From Lonicera japonica (taxonomy: Eukaryota; Streptophyta; Magnoliopsida; Dipsacales; Caprifoliaceae): DNA of 64,000 nucleotides. Position 1 is the first letter of the stretch. Every line of letters starts with the position of its first letter. Below are positions 9,616-21,209 of this stretch, piece after piece. The notes under the pieces are model-generated. The model saw only the letters and a program-made list of their open reading frames with translations, was not told the origin of the DNA and did no database searches. Both the position numbers and the translations under genes were made by a program. Where the stretch lies: positions 26,007,325 to 26,071,324 of the forward strand of contig CM038468.1 in the NCBI GenBank assembly GCA_021464415.1, given 5' to 3'.

Positions 9616-11242
9616 TGTGAGAATCCACAAATGCGACCCCCGAGTCTCGTCCCCGTTCGTTGGGTGTCTCGAAACGTCGGAACGGATCCCGTCGTTCCAT
9701 TTTCTTGGAGTTGGTTTGATAATTCATATCGGGTGTCCCTCTATCCTGTTTCTAGGTTCAAGAAGGTTCGTTCAGAGTCGCCAGTACGTTTTACGAGAAA
9801 ACGGACAAAAAGGGTTTTGTAAGGGGAAAGGCTACATATAAGCCTTTCTTTACACGTTTGTCTGCGAAACCAGGATTCTATAGGGTTCGGGAACTATATT
9901 ACGGTTTGGGAAGGTGTTAAGCACCCATTCCGCCCTTTTGGTCTCTAGTGATCTTATATGTTTATTCTATGTTGAAAAACTTGGATGCTTTTACTGACAG
10001 TCTACTACTTTTCAAATGAAAACCCTAATTTCTGGGAGAAAACGGGAAAGGGATAGAAACCTTTGTGTTCCGAGATCCGGTGTTTTTATTATTGAAAGAT
10101 ATAAATACAAATGACAAAAACCTTTTATTTTGAAAGAGTATCCCGTATTATTTCCTCAGATAATGATGGTTTTCTCGTGTTGTGATTACTTTTGTAAAAG
10201 TTCGGATCTTGTATCGGGACTAATTTAATATGGAACTAGAACTCTTTGAGGAGAGTTATCAGACACGTCGCAGTCTATAGAGAAGACAGGATATGTTGAT
10301 TTTAATTCCTAGATAAGTCGTATCAGTCCGGGTTTTGAAAGCAGAATTTTATCCGGATGATAACGTACTTATTCTTCTGGTTTTGCAAATGGTTTTATCG
10401 GGGTCCTTTGTTTTGAAGACGGTAGACTATTTATAACTTGGCAATAAGTTTATTCAAATAAAACGAGGACAAAACAACAGAAATAAAACAAGTACACGGA
10501 CAAACCTGATTTTCGAGCGCGTTAGAAACCTAGCACAACCATGTTGCCACTTCGCTTACTAGGACGGGGATCGACCTGCCCGGTCAGGTCGCGGGGATCG
10601 ACCTGCAATGATACAGCAGAGAGATCTCCGACGATGATAATCTTCTCCTTCTTCAGATATTTCCAAGAATTCGATTCCCGAGATTGGACACGTCGAGTGT
10701 CGAGAATAGATTCGATAATTCTTCAGAAATAAGACGATAATAGAAAATACTAGACGAAAGATCAGAAAATCAGATCATAAACTCGCAATTCTGCTCTAAA
10801 ACTGCTGTTTTTTGCTGTGATGTTGGTATCCCCAAACCTTGGGTGCTGCTGGCCTATTTATAGTGCCGAAAAGGTGTATGTCGTGCGACATTTGGGCGTA
10901 TGTCGCGCGACATACTTGACTGTCGCGCGACATTCTACTTTAATGATGATTTTGACTCACTGCTGAGTCAGAAAGTGGAGTGGTGGGGTGTTTGTCGCGC
11001 GACATGTTCCCCAAAAGGTAGGATTGTCATGCGACATACACCAGTATGTCGTGCGACAATCTTGACTGTCGCGCGACAATCTTGAATGTCGTGCGACATT
11101 TCACTTTAAAACATGTTTGTTTGGCCAATAGACGCTTCCGGGGCAGTCTCGGGTGTTCAGGTGGATCCCGGAGTCCAGAAATAGCAGTTCTCGAAGGTTG
11201 TTAGGGTTCTTGCGGGGGTGGTCACGGATCGGGGTGTCTACA
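9616..11242. mobile_element. Solo LTR (Ty3/gypsy-like, possibly Tat/Ogre lineage) inside the viral capsid gene
   Basis: A 1627-bp insert absent from copy 1. It starts TGTGAGAATCC, ends GGGGTGTCTACA, and is flanked by 5-bp direct repeats GCTGG (9611-9615 and 11243-11247). Removing the insert and one repeat gives exactly the copy 1 sequence. TG...CA ends, 5-bp TSDs and no internal coding region identify a solo LTR left by recombination between LTRs. The ending GGTGTCTACA and the inner motif near 9909 (GGGAAGGTGTTAAGCACC) recall Tat/Ogre elements; lineage is tentative. Strand is undetermined, although a TATA-like CTATTTATAG at 10853-10862 suggests plus. Confidence 0.85.
10879..11098. repeat. Cluster of eight 12-bp palindromes in the solo LTR
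   Basis: TGTCGCGCGACA occurs perfectly at 10901, 10921, 10993 and 11067. Single-change variants occur at 10879, 11047 and 11087 (TGTCGTGCGACA) and at 11025 (TGTCATGCGACA). They lie just downstream of a possible TATA box, so they would fall in the transcribed leader of the parent element. Such dense self-complementary GC-rich words in AT-rich DNA could be protein-binding sites or RNA hairpins; function is unknown. Confidence 0.8.
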
Positions 11243-11393
11243 GCTGGGCTGAGTAAATCTGATCAAAGGCTTGAAACAAGTCATCTGATTCAGTTTTTAC
11301 TGGTTCGCGATCTGAGAAAGCCAAAGCTTTGAGAAAAGATCCTATCTGATTGACAGAATGGTTTTCAAAAGCTTCCATGGTAAACATATCCAA
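11243..11393 (-). pseudogene. Pararetroviral capsid N-terminus, copy 2
   Basis: Continuation of the capsid gene on the far side of the solo LTR, matching copy 1 positions of about 1550-1700. The start codon region at 11393 is preserved. It can no longer be expressed as a capsid because the LTR splits it. Confidence 0.8.
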
Positions 11394-12054
11394 AGGTTTG
11401 GTTGAAGCACCTTGGATAACATCTGGTGGTTAAGCTGGGGGGGGGGGTATATGCTGAGGGTGTTGTTTTAGGTGTGGTTTGGGAGGTAATCTGCTGGGGC
11501 TGAGATGGAGAGGGCACTGTTTTTAAAGGAGTAGGAAATGGATCCAGTCCTCTGACTTGTCTGGCTGTAGGAGGGGGTGTAACAGCTCTGAGAGGTTTTG
11601 ACCAATCAACTTGATCAGGGTGTTTGGCTTTATAAGGATAATTTGGCTTTGGTGGAACAAACTTTGGTTTGGGTTTTGGGGGAGAGGTTGACCAGGGAGG
11701 TAACCTTCTTTTGGGGGGTTCGTCCCAAAGGTTTATGGATTGGGGTTGAGTTTTACCAGAAAGGGAATATTCAGCTGGGTTATACGAAGGTTGGATAGGT
11801 CTTTCTGGAGGGTAAAACACCGAATAACTAGAAAAATCCGATGTAGGGTTCACTGGTTGAGGAGCATAAGGATTAGGATGAGTTGCAGCTTGTCGCTTAA
11901 CAGCTTCACTTCTTTCAAGGGACTCCAATTGAATTTGGAGTGCTCGCTTTTGATTTTCAGAATCTCTGAAAAATTTCTTTCTTACCAGCAAAATCTCTGA
12001 CAATCATGGAGACAAAACGCATCTAATCATTGAGAACCTTAATTCTCATTTTTA
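11365..12054 (-). pseudogene. Pararetroviral coiled-coil/proline-rich region, copy 2 (truncated)
   Basis: Near-identical to copy 1 positions of about 1680-2350. The open segment (11365-12003) reads through into the wrong frame of the capsid start because the C-tract between the two domains is eleven long here (11437-11447) against six in copy 1. The upstream end is lost: at 12054 viral homology stops abruptly and CACTA-type repeats begin. The movement-protein part of copy 2 is absent. Confidence 0.75.
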
Positions 12055-12753
12055 CACTTAGGAGACATACTCTATTGCTTATGTCTCCTACGTAAAACTC
12101 TTAAGCGACATACTCTGTTTGTAAGTCGCTTAAGTGTTAGACTTAAGAGACACATAAAATATAGTATGTTTCCTAAGTTGTACACTTAGGAGACATACTC
12201 TATTGCTTATGTCGCGTAAGTATACAACTTAAGCAACATATGATATTTGTATGTTGCTTAAGTGGTGATCTTAGGAGACATACAAATGTATGTATGTCGC
12301 TTAAGTTGTGATCTTAGGAGAGATACAAAGTTAAGTATGTCGCTTCAGTGCTAATCTTAAGAGACATACAAATGTATGTATGTCGCATAACTATGTTTGA
12401 TTAAAAGTATTGACCACCACTTAGGAGACATACTTTAATTTGTATGTCTCCTAAGATGTTGCAGACCTTCATTCTAAATTTGATACCAATTCATTCACAC
12501 ACAACAAAATTTCTACAAATCAACCTGTAATATAAATTTGATACCAATTCATTCACACACAATTAAATCACACAAAAAGAAGCCAAAATTAAAATGTACA
12601 AAGTCTAATATTTACAAGCCAAAATTAAAATGTACAAAGAGTACAAGCCAAAATTCAAGTATAGAATAAAAATACCATAAGTCTAGCAATAGAGAAAAGA
12701 AAGAAGTCGATATATAAATATGCAAAATAATATATATATAAACAAGTCTATCA

Positions 12754-12880
12754 CTAAACCTCTCTTGGTCTACCATCACCCGTAGGAAGATTCGCCATCA
12801 TCGACGATACTAGATCCCGTACCCGCGCTTCCATCGCCTCATCGCTTGCTTTCTGTCGCGCTTCCGTCGCCTCTCAACAT
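12754..12880 (-). pseudogene. C-terminal fragment of an En/Spm-type (TNPA-like) transposase
   Basis: About 40 residues on the minus strand ending in TAG at 12754-12756, with the alternating E/A/R/Q pattern (EARQKASDEAMEARVRDL) seen at the C-termini of plant Ptta/En/Spm transposases. Upstream, 13400-13520 on the minus strand looks like a 5' leader with a splice-donor-like AGGTAA. Assignment is by pattern and location inside CACTA-1. Confidence 0.45.
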
Positions 12881-13549
12881 GACAAATGAAACTGAAAAAT
12901 AAATTGAAGAAACATATTCTCACATATTTTATATCATATTTATTTACCATAGTTTATGGGATTTTAACAACCTTCAAGTCCACTGTTTTTATAAAAATTA
13001 CCCAGATCAGAATAAATAACATTAGACTCCGAAATTTACACAGAAGATTAATAACACATTAAAATTACTCTATGATTTATTTCATAATTTTTGAGTTAGT
13101 TTTAGGAAGCTAAATAAATTGTTGAAACAGTAAACACAGTGCTGTCACTACAGAGGGCAGATTACTTTCTTATCTTCAAAAATTCACACACAGAAATTTA
13201 TAAGTCCTATGTCAATAAATTTCTTATATGTTGTTCCTCCACGAGTCTATTTTATTATTCAAGTGCAATTTCTAATTTTCATCTTGTAGTTTCTGAGTTA
13301 TAAATGTTTTAGTACAGTAAGGTCAGATTTGATAGATTTACAGAGATAATCTAAATATAACATGAAAAATAGTAAATAAACTATACTAACTCTAAAAAAA
13401 ATTTGAGAGAGAGATAGAGTATTACCTTTAAGATTGAAGGTTTGAAGAACCGAAGAAGCAAATCGAGAATTTGGGGAAGAATCGAAGGAGGCGTTGTGTG
13501 GAGTGAGAGCTAGAGAGTGGAGTCTGAAGGAGTAAAAATTATACTAGGT

Positions 13550-13660
13550 CCATGGTGGCTAGAGAATGGGGGCAGCGTGGAGATGGAGGAGGTGAGAGAC
13601 AGAGGTCGATGGTGGCAGGGGAATGGGGGAAGCATGGAGATGGAGGAGGTGAGAGAGAGA
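13550..13660. repeat. Short G-rich tandem duplication
   Basis: Two copies about 70 bases apart of a purine-rich word GGAGATGGAGGAGGTGAGAG preceded by GGGG(A/G)GCATGG-like sequence. It lies in the putative 5' region of the second CACTA-1 gene and has no coding support. Confidence 0.5.
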
Positions 13661-13714
13661 GGTGAGGTAAGAGTGATAAAGATTAGGTCTAGAAATTGGG
13701 GATATATACCACAC

Positions 13715-14110
13715 ACTTAGGCGACACACTTATTTATGTGTCTCCTAAGATTAACTCTTAAAAGACATACATGTATACCTACGTCGCCTAAGTAAAAAAT
13801 ATTTGCCTCTTTTTTTTTCGCGGAAAATTTGAATTTTTGGCGGAGAACTCAATTTTTTTTAAAACATTTTAGGCGACATATTAATTGATGTATGTCTCTT
13901 AAGAGTAGACTTAGGCAACATATACATACCTATGTCGCCCAAGTAAAAAAAAATTGCCCCCTTTTTTTTGGCGAAAAATTAGAAAAAATATTTCGCGGAA
14001 AATTCAATTTTTTTTAAAACATCTTAGGAGACATACTAATTAATGTATGTCGCTTAAGAGTACACTTAGGAGACATACGGATATTAGTATGTCGCCTAAG
14101 AGTTTTCAGT
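13715..14110. repeat. CACTA-1 internal cluster of GACATAC inverted repeats
   Basis: Alternating TTAGGCGACATA and TATGTC(G/T)CCTAAG words spaced 20-40 bases apart, with T-rich and CGCGGAAAA segments between. The same mixture recurs at 15345-15920. An internal cluster is unusual for a single CACTA and may mean nested or fused elements. Confidence 0.65.
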
Positions 14111-14518
14111 TTTAAAAATTAATTTTGTTTTTTATTTATATAAAAGAGTTTTCAGTTTTTAAACATTTCCTAATGCCCATTTTACCAATATTAAATACAT
14201 AAAAACTTAATTTTGGAAACCCAAAAAATCATATCAATAATATAAAAGACTGATAATATTGAATGAATGTATTAAACACTAATAATTGTCTTTTATGTTA
14301 CAAATTTGAAATGTAAATGTAAAAATTTATGTTTAATGGTAAATAAACTAAATATTCAGTCAGTTTTTAAAATTAATAACCATTTTTATTTATTTTATTG
14401 TATACAACAATTATTTTACTTAATTAATCTAGTTTGTAACAATTAATTCACTTGATTAATAACGCTTACAATAATAGAAAAACCAATCGATTTAATTACA
14501 AATAATAACAATACAACA

Positions 14519-15140
14519 TTAATTGTAGTCATCATCGTCACTATGATCCTGATCCTGATCCTCTTCTTCATTATTATCGTCAATTAAGAAATCATTGTTA
14601 AACCCTTCTGCAACGTCGGAGTCCTCATTCTTGTCATCATCGTTGGGAATATCTATTCGTAGTACTGAACTAAATTCGATAAATAAACTAGATATCAGAA
14701 AACAGTTCGCATCAGGCTCTTGATACGGTTCGTCTACTTCATATAGATGACTGGCGGTTGCATCCCTTGATAGTGTGCTTTCACTGTATGTACCTCAGTG
14801 AAACATCATGTTAACGAGTTTTCAACCGACACTAGCCGACAGATCATCTATACAGAACACTTGTCTTGCCATCTTGGCAAGAATAAATGGGAACTCGTCG
14901 TACCAACTAGTCCAAGTGTTTATAGATAAAAGACCACAATCAAACTTTGTGTTACCGGGAACATTAGGACCTGTGTTGTACCACTTACACCTGAACAACA
15001 CAATTGACATGCCTCCCGCATACCTTAGTTCGACAACTGCTTACAGAATCCCATAGTATATGATGTCACTACCCACTACCATCACTCCACTATTCCGACT
15101 CTTTCAGATCTGGTCTCGCCACCAACTAACAAACTTGACA
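14519..15140 (-). pseudogene. CACTA transposase C-terminal part with DUF4216-like domain
   Basis: Minus-strand decayed coding region. The segment at 14822-15010 encodes VLFRCKWYNTG, then YGLLSINT-like (here CGLLSINTWTSW), then DEFPFILAKMARQVFCIDD. This order matches the DUF4216 domain found at the C-terminus of TNPD/TNP2 CACTA transposases. Downstream is an acidic tail with D/E runs, ending in a TAA near 14519. Several stops interrupt it, so it is not functional. Confidence 0.7.
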
Positions 15141-15344
15141 CCATTTACGTCACACTGTGAATAAATGGGTCAACTCACTGGTATAGATGCCAAAATTTGT
15201 CGCCTAAGATAAGTCATTCAAACCCCACAAATCAACCTGTGTTATAAATTTGATACCAATTCATTCACACAAATTTAGGGATAGATAGTTAGAAAAAATT
15301 TATGGATTGAATAAAACGGGAATTTTCCCTTAATTTATAATTAT

Positions 15345-16320
15345 CACTTAGGCGACACACTTATTTATGTATGTCTCCTAATATTACCTCTTAAGCGACA
15401 TATATAAATATCAATGTCGCCTAAGACTCTCAATTTTTTGCCTCCTTTTTCCCGCGAACAAAATTTTTTACCTCTTTTTTTTCGCGGAAAATTCAATTTT
15501 TTTAGAAACTCTTAGGCCACATACTAATTTTGTATGTCTCTTAAGATATGTATTTAAGAGACATACAAAATTAGTATGTCCCCTAAGAGTCTCAATTTTT
15601 TGCCTCCTCCTTCCTGCGAACAAAATTGTTTTGCCTCTTTTTTTTCGCGGAAAACTCAAATTTTTTTAGAAACTCTTAGGCGACATACTAATTTTGTATG
15701 TCTCTTAAGATATATACTAGAGAGACATACAAAATTAGTATGTCGCCTAAGGGTCTCAATTTTTTGCCTCCTTCCCGCGGACAAAATTTTTTTGCCTCTT
15801 TTTTTTTTGCGGAAAATTCAAATTTTTTTAGAAACTCTTAGGCGACATACTAATTTTGTATGTCTCTTAAGATATGTACTTAAGAGACATACAAAATTAG
15901 TATGTCGCCTAAGATAAATCAGTCAAACTCTGCGCGTAAAAATAGTGTCGGTGGTCAAAAGCACTTAGGCGACATACAATTAAGTATGTCTCCTAAGGAA
16001 GATCTTAAGAGACATACAATTAAGTATGTCTCCTAAGTATATTTCTTATGAGACATAGTATATGTATGTCTCCTAAGAGAAGTATTTAGGCGACATATCT
16101 TCATTGTATGTCGCATAAGTATATACTTAGGCGACACACTAATTGTAAGTCTCCTAAGTGACACTCTTAGGAGACATACGGAGTATATATGTCTTGTAAG
16201 TAGGTACTTAGGCGACATACTAAAGGTATGTCTCTTAAGAGAGAAACTTAGGAGACATACAGTTAGTATGTCTCCTAAGATGTGTTTTAGGAGACATACC
16301 CAATAGAGTATGTCGCCTAA
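15345..16320. repeat. CACTA-1 right subterminal repeat array
   Basis: About twenty GACATAC/GTATGTC words in alternating orientation up to 15 bases before the terminus. In En/Spm such subterminal repeats bind the TNPA protein; here the word is TTAGG(A/C)GACATAC. Confidence 0.75.
15430..15920. repeat. Three tandem ~160-bp units with perfect hairpins
   Basis: Units begin near 15430, 15595 and 15760. Each holds a T-rich/CGCGGAAAA segment, then TTAGG-GACATACTAATTTTGTATGTC-like words facing each other. The arms CTTAGGCGACATAC and GTATGTCTCTTAAG make each unit fold on itself. These are part of the CACTA-1 subterminal region. Confidence 0.75.
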
Positions 16321-16339
16321 GACCACATCTGGTGTAGTG

Positions 16340-18779
16340 ATTGGTGTATATGTGTAAAAAGAGTGAGAGGGCTGTCACTGGGACAATCTTGGATTAACTT
16401 GGAGCTTTCAAGGTCATTTCTCGGTGTTGTTAAAATAATGTTTGGCCAGCGGCAGTCACGAACTGTGAGTGGTGATTAGTCGAGGTGCACAAAAGCTGGT
16501 CCGGACACTCTGTGGGGAATCAAATTTTTTTTTAAAAAGGTGAGAGTAAAAATAATTGTGTGTATGTTAGTGTATTGGTTTAAACAATGTGTAAGAAAAA
16601 AAGAATATTTAATGGTTGATATTTATTGGCTATAAATAAATACATCTAAGGTGAGTATTAGTTGTTGGAGATAAACCATATTCTAAGGTCTATATTGTGT
16701 ATATCTTATTTAAAGTGTTTATGAACCATTGATTGTGTTGAAAAGTTAAAAGAAGCTTGGTCAAAAAAAATATTTATTATATAGATGATGCATCTATTAT
16801 TAAAATAATTATCTCTTTGTTAAAACATAGTATTATTTTTAAAAATTGCACTATACACTTTTAAAATTATATATTATTTTAACATGCATCAGCAATAATC
16901 TTATATTTATTATAATAGTATTATGAAAGAAGTCTACTTTTCTCTCTTAATTATAATGTTGTCCAATTAATTATACCTTCATCTTATCACTTTTCCATCT
17001 TAACTTTTTCTTTCCCCAATATCTTAATATCTATACACATTCATCTATTCACACACTTTTACATAACCCTTTAGATCACTCGATTCATTTGGCACAATAA
17101 TTCACTCTTGCACTTATAAATCCACGAGTATTTGGTAGAAAGGTTTGTTGTTTCATTCAAATTTCAAGATTCAAAGGAAGACTTTTTTTTTCTTATCATT
17201 TATATATTAATTACTAAGTATTAATTGATTTAGCCTTAAATTTTTTTTGTTCTTAAAGCTCTTCTCAAACTTTGTGTTACATTTTTTGTTCTTCAAACTC
17301 TCCTATAATTTTGTGCTAATTACATACGTAAGTACTGCCCCTCTCATGAACTATTTTATTTTGATCATTAGATGTACACGAGTAAATGTTGATTGCAATA
17401 ACGAACTATTCCTAATCTAGAATAATTGTTTCACTTTTTCTTCATGATTTCTTAAATTAATAGTACAATTATTTAAAACAAAAATTATAAAATTAAATTT
17501 TAAATTTTACAATAGAAATATGTTATATTAATTTACTATAAATTATGTTAAATTAAATTAATTATTTTTAAAATATTAAAATCAAAGCGAAGCAATCTAT
17601 CAATTTAAGAAGCATAAGAATAAAAATTAATTATTTTTAAAATATTAAAATAGAATTTTTGGAAAATAAAATTATATAATAAACTATATGCTAAAATGTC
17701 TCCTCATCATGTAATTATTAACATGGTTATTTTAATAATAACCTCACATGCACATGCAATAAATAGGGGTGGATGATGGAAAAAGACACTGCGACTACTA
17801 CTACTGTACGTGCATTGGATTTTATGTAATTTTGAGATGACGTCACGCCATGATTAGGAAATATATTTATTAAAAAAGTATCTTTAATGATATTGTCTAA
17901 GAGATTATCTTCTTTAAAATTCATAAAATAAAATTAACAATTTTAAATGCAATATGGTCTTGTTTTTGTAAGTCCTGATTCGTACTTTTTAATAATTATA
18001 ATTTTTATGACAAATAATTTATAAAATAAAAGTTAAATATTTAAAAACTTAAAAAATAAAAATATGTAAATAAAATATGATAATGATATACTGTGAGACA
18101 TTGTCTAAGTGACAATTTAAAAGCATATAATCAATCACCTTCACAACTTCTATTCCCAATTTTTGCCACATAAATTTGATGGTTATTATCAATGGTTGCA
18201 GTTAAGAGCAATTTTTTGGTTCCTTAATTGTCTATCTTATATGACATCTCATTTTTATCCAATTAATGGTTGTATTAGAGATGCTAGAATATTTAATAGA
18301 ATATTTTCAAATTTAAATCACATTTCCCTCAATTTTTTGAAACAAAATTCAAATTAATTAATTTGTGACCAATTAATATAGTGAACCCCACAGATTTGGT
18401 TAATGAGAAAAAATTGTCAATAGGAATGGCCACATTGTTAACTTTAACAACTATAATCAAAAGTCATTTTGATTATTCAATTTTAGTTATTCCATTGGAG
18501 ATGCTTTAAGAGGAGTAGATTTAGTTATTGGTTAAAAGGGGGTTAGGATTTGGAAGAGAGCGAAATAGATGGGTTTGAAGATTTTGGGTAAAGGACGGAG
18601 TGATTTGGGTGAAATAATTTATGGAAAAAGAAGATTTGTGTACAACTGCAAAATTTGGGATGAAATTTGATGAGTTTTTGAGGCGTGTGAAGGTATGGAG
18701 AGGTTTGGAGAAGATTGGTTTCGAAAATGAGGGATAATATTGAATTTCAAAAATAGGGGAAAGATAAATGAGGTCTTAG
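16340..18779. other. AT-rich region without recognised genes
   Basis: About 2.4 kb. I found only short ORFs with low-complexity composition. Near 18270 and 18493 the words GAGATGCT with CATTGGAGATGCT recall the ends of plant MITEs, but I could not define a complete element or TSD. Confidence 0.5.
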
Positions 18780-19945
18780 CCAAGCATCAGTCGACTAATG
18801 GCATCAGTCGACTGATGGCATTAGTTGACTAAGCAGTCCCTTAGTCGACCGATTAAGCAGTTTTTTGTAGAATTTTGATAGCTTTTCCCTTAGCTATATA
18901 TGAGGCTATATTTTTATATGTTGGCCACTGTTGGACTGTAAAATAACTATTAGTCAACACAATAACATGTAGAATGAATGCGAGCTATGTAAATACAATT
19001 TTAGCACAAGAGATAATTCAATAAATGTATAAAATGATTGTATGCTCATGGAAAATCAATAATTGTTCAATTTATATGAACATTTTGGACAACTAGATAT
19101 CACATGCTCTAGTCATACCAAGTTCATGTCGAATAGTACAAAAATAATCATCCGGGAGTGGTTTTCTGAAAATATTCGCAAATTGTGATTCGGTGCTAAC
19201 GAATTCAATATCAATATCACCTTTTTGCACATGATCACGAATAAAATGTTGTCTTATCTCAATGTGCTTGGTACGTGAGTGTTGTGTGGAATGTAACTAA
19301 AACTAATTCCAAAAGACTAGTGCCTGTCTTAGAAAATGACACTTGTATTATTACATTTGATGGGAATGTGACTAAAACTAATTCCAAAATCTTCTAATTG
19401 TTGTTTAATATATAAAGTTTATGTGCAACAACTTTCGGCCGCCACATATTTGGCTTTAGCCATGGATAAAGACACCGGGTTTTGTTTCTTACTTGACCAA
19501 AAGACTAGTGCCTGTCTTAAAAAATGACAAGTGCCACTAGTGTTTTTCTATCGATTTTGCATCTGGCAAAGTCAGCGTCCGAATAGCTATTTAAGTCAAA
19601 ATTGCTCTCTATTAGATACCATAATCCTAAAGAGCTAGTGCCGGCTAGATATCGAAAAATATATTTTACGAAAACCAAATGTTATTCTTTAGGATCTGTT
19701 TAGAATCGTGCACAAAGATATACACTAAACATGAAGTCCGGCTAGCTAGTAGCTGTCAAATAAATTAGAGTACCGATCATACCTCCATATTTTTTGATGT
19801 CGATATTCTTACCACTTTTATCTTCGTCGAGCTTCAATGTCGAACTCATCGGTGTACTCATCAACTTAACTCCTTCCAAATCGCATTTCCTCAATAGTTC
19901 CTTGATGTACTTCTCTTGGTTGACAAATATTCCATCTTCGTTAAT
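18780..19945 (-). mobile_element. Scrambled Ty1/copia RT-RNase H fragment
   Basis: On the minus strand, 19840-19945 encodes the RT region around GIFVNQEKYIKELL, and 19093-19260 encodes the RNase H end with IRQHFIRDHVQKGD and a TAG at 19093-19095. It closely parallels the copia pol at 61900-62749. Between them the sequence is rearranged: GACTAGTGCCTGTCTTA and ACTAAAACTAATTCC each occur twice (19290-19520). Bases 18780-18870 contain AGTCGACTGATG words also found in the LTR at 34378, so this may be adjoining LTR-related DNA. Confidence 0.75.
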
Positions 19946-19949
19946 TGTC

Positions 19950-20506
19950 GAATCTTCAAATCTTTAATTCGACTCAAACAATTATAATAGAAAAAGTGTT
20001 TTTGACATCGGAATCAAGCCAACTAACATCTAAAACTTTTATTTCTGGATATTTCTTAAAATTCTTAATTGATAAAAACTTTGATCAGCTACAATTTCGG
20101 GCTTCTTACGACAATTCTTGGTTTTTTTCAGAAACTTCATAAATCGATTCAATTGAGCTTCTTTTATCTTAGAATCACTCTTAAACACTTGCACTCACTT
20201 CATTAATGCTTGAGGACAATCTTATTCTCCTCTTGCTAGTGCTTTGGGATTAGTTTGCAGAGTTTTCCTAGCCTCGAGTCTTGGAATGGGTATTGGCTTC
20301 TTTTTCAAACTTCTTTTTGCACTTTTTCGCATTTAACTTTCTTTCTTACATCTAACCTCAATTGCTTAACCATTTTAGGCCTATAAAATGGCTTAGTAAC
20401 ATAAAAATACAATGCAATGCGTTATTTTCATGCTTAAACTGAATTTACATGCAATTTTTGATTTTAGACAGTAATTATAAGCTAATTGAGCCTTGGGTTC
20501 AATAAT
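19950..20506. other. Unassigned region before the copia element
   Basis: No supported gene. A few short ORFs lack recognisable motifs. TSD of the next element (TGCCC) lies at 20507-20511. Confidence 0.4.
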
Positions 20507-20511
20507 TGCCC

Positions 20512-21168
20512 TGTTGTGTTTTTTGCTCGGTTCCAAACCCAAGGGAAGATGAGTTTTATGGGAAATCAAATTGTTCGCTTAAATGGTGCAAAAGAGGATT
20601 TGTGGTTCTGGTAAGGTGCAAAAGCACTTTTGCACCCAGAATATTGCATTCTGGAATGGTGCAAAAGCACTTTTGTAGTTACGCGGAAAAAGTGCAAAAG
20701 TCATTTTGCAGTTAGGCGAGAAATATGTTTCCTTATCAAACTTGGTTTCCTTGTTTATTTTGGTCTCTATTTCCTTGTTAATAGTTTCCTTATTTACATA
20801 GGATTGTATTTCCTTATTTTATATTGGATGGACTCTATTATATTATTATATATAGATAGAATCATTCAATAGAATAAGGTATGAGAGAATTATTCTTCTT
20901 TCTGTGGGATTTGTGGGAGAGTTCATCTTGTTGTGAGAGAGGTTAAAGGGCTGTTGATTTTCTTCTTCTGTGAGTGCTTTGAGTGCAATAATTCTTGTGA
21001 TAGATTTTGTAATCATTTTCAAAGAATTAGTGAAATCTTCGTTTGTCAAATATTGTGTGTTCCATTATCTATCTTCTTGCTTGTTTCTCATCCATATTAT
21101 CTCTAGTTATTAATATTCACTATTTGAATTACGATCCGTGGCGTGATTTATCGTTAATAATCACAACA
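20512..21168 (+). repeat. 5' LTR of the TR-GAG copia element
   Basis: 657 bp, TG...CA ends. Contains a perfect inverted repeat GGTGCAAAAG-CA-CTTTTGCACC at 20615-20636 and further GTGCAAAAG words nearby. Confidence 0.93.
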
Positions 21169-21170
21169 AG

Positions 21171-21181
21171 TGGTATCAGAG
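21171..21181 (+). promoter_or_regulatory. Primer-binding site of the TR-GAG copia element
   Basis: TGGTATCAGAG two bases after the 5' LTR, complementary to the 3' end of initiator tRNA-Met. Confidence 0.9.
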
Positions 21182-21209
21182 GGTGGTATTCAAGTAGGTG
21201 GGTGTTATA

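Larger units (their letters stand above)
12055..16339 (-). mobile_element. Decayed CACTA (En/Spm) DNA transposon, CACTA-1
   Basis: The right end reads ...TAGTG at 16335-16339, which on the minus strand is CACTACACCAGATG, a CACTA terminus. The element carries many copies of a subterminal word of the form TTAGG(A/C)GACATAC in both orientations, clustered at 12055-12460, 13715-14110 and 15345-16320. Minus-strand remnants of transposase genes lie inside (14519-15140 and 12754-12880). The left terminus is not clean: viral sequence passes directly into a repeat unit, so the left end is probably truncated. No 3-bp TSD could be verified. Confidence 0.8.

Noticed and set aside
10541..10732. Small ORF in the solo LTR
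   Set aside because: Composition follows the LTR, there is no motif, and LTRs normally do not encode protein.
12055..12078. Left CACTA-1 terminus at CACTTAGG
   Set aside because: The same words recur inside the array (12182), there is no CACTA motif and no TSD, so this is more likely a truncated repeat unit.
15345..16320. Repeat array considered as a CRISPR-like array
   Set aside because: Repeats alternate in orientation, spacers are not unique, and the setting is a plant CACTA transposon.
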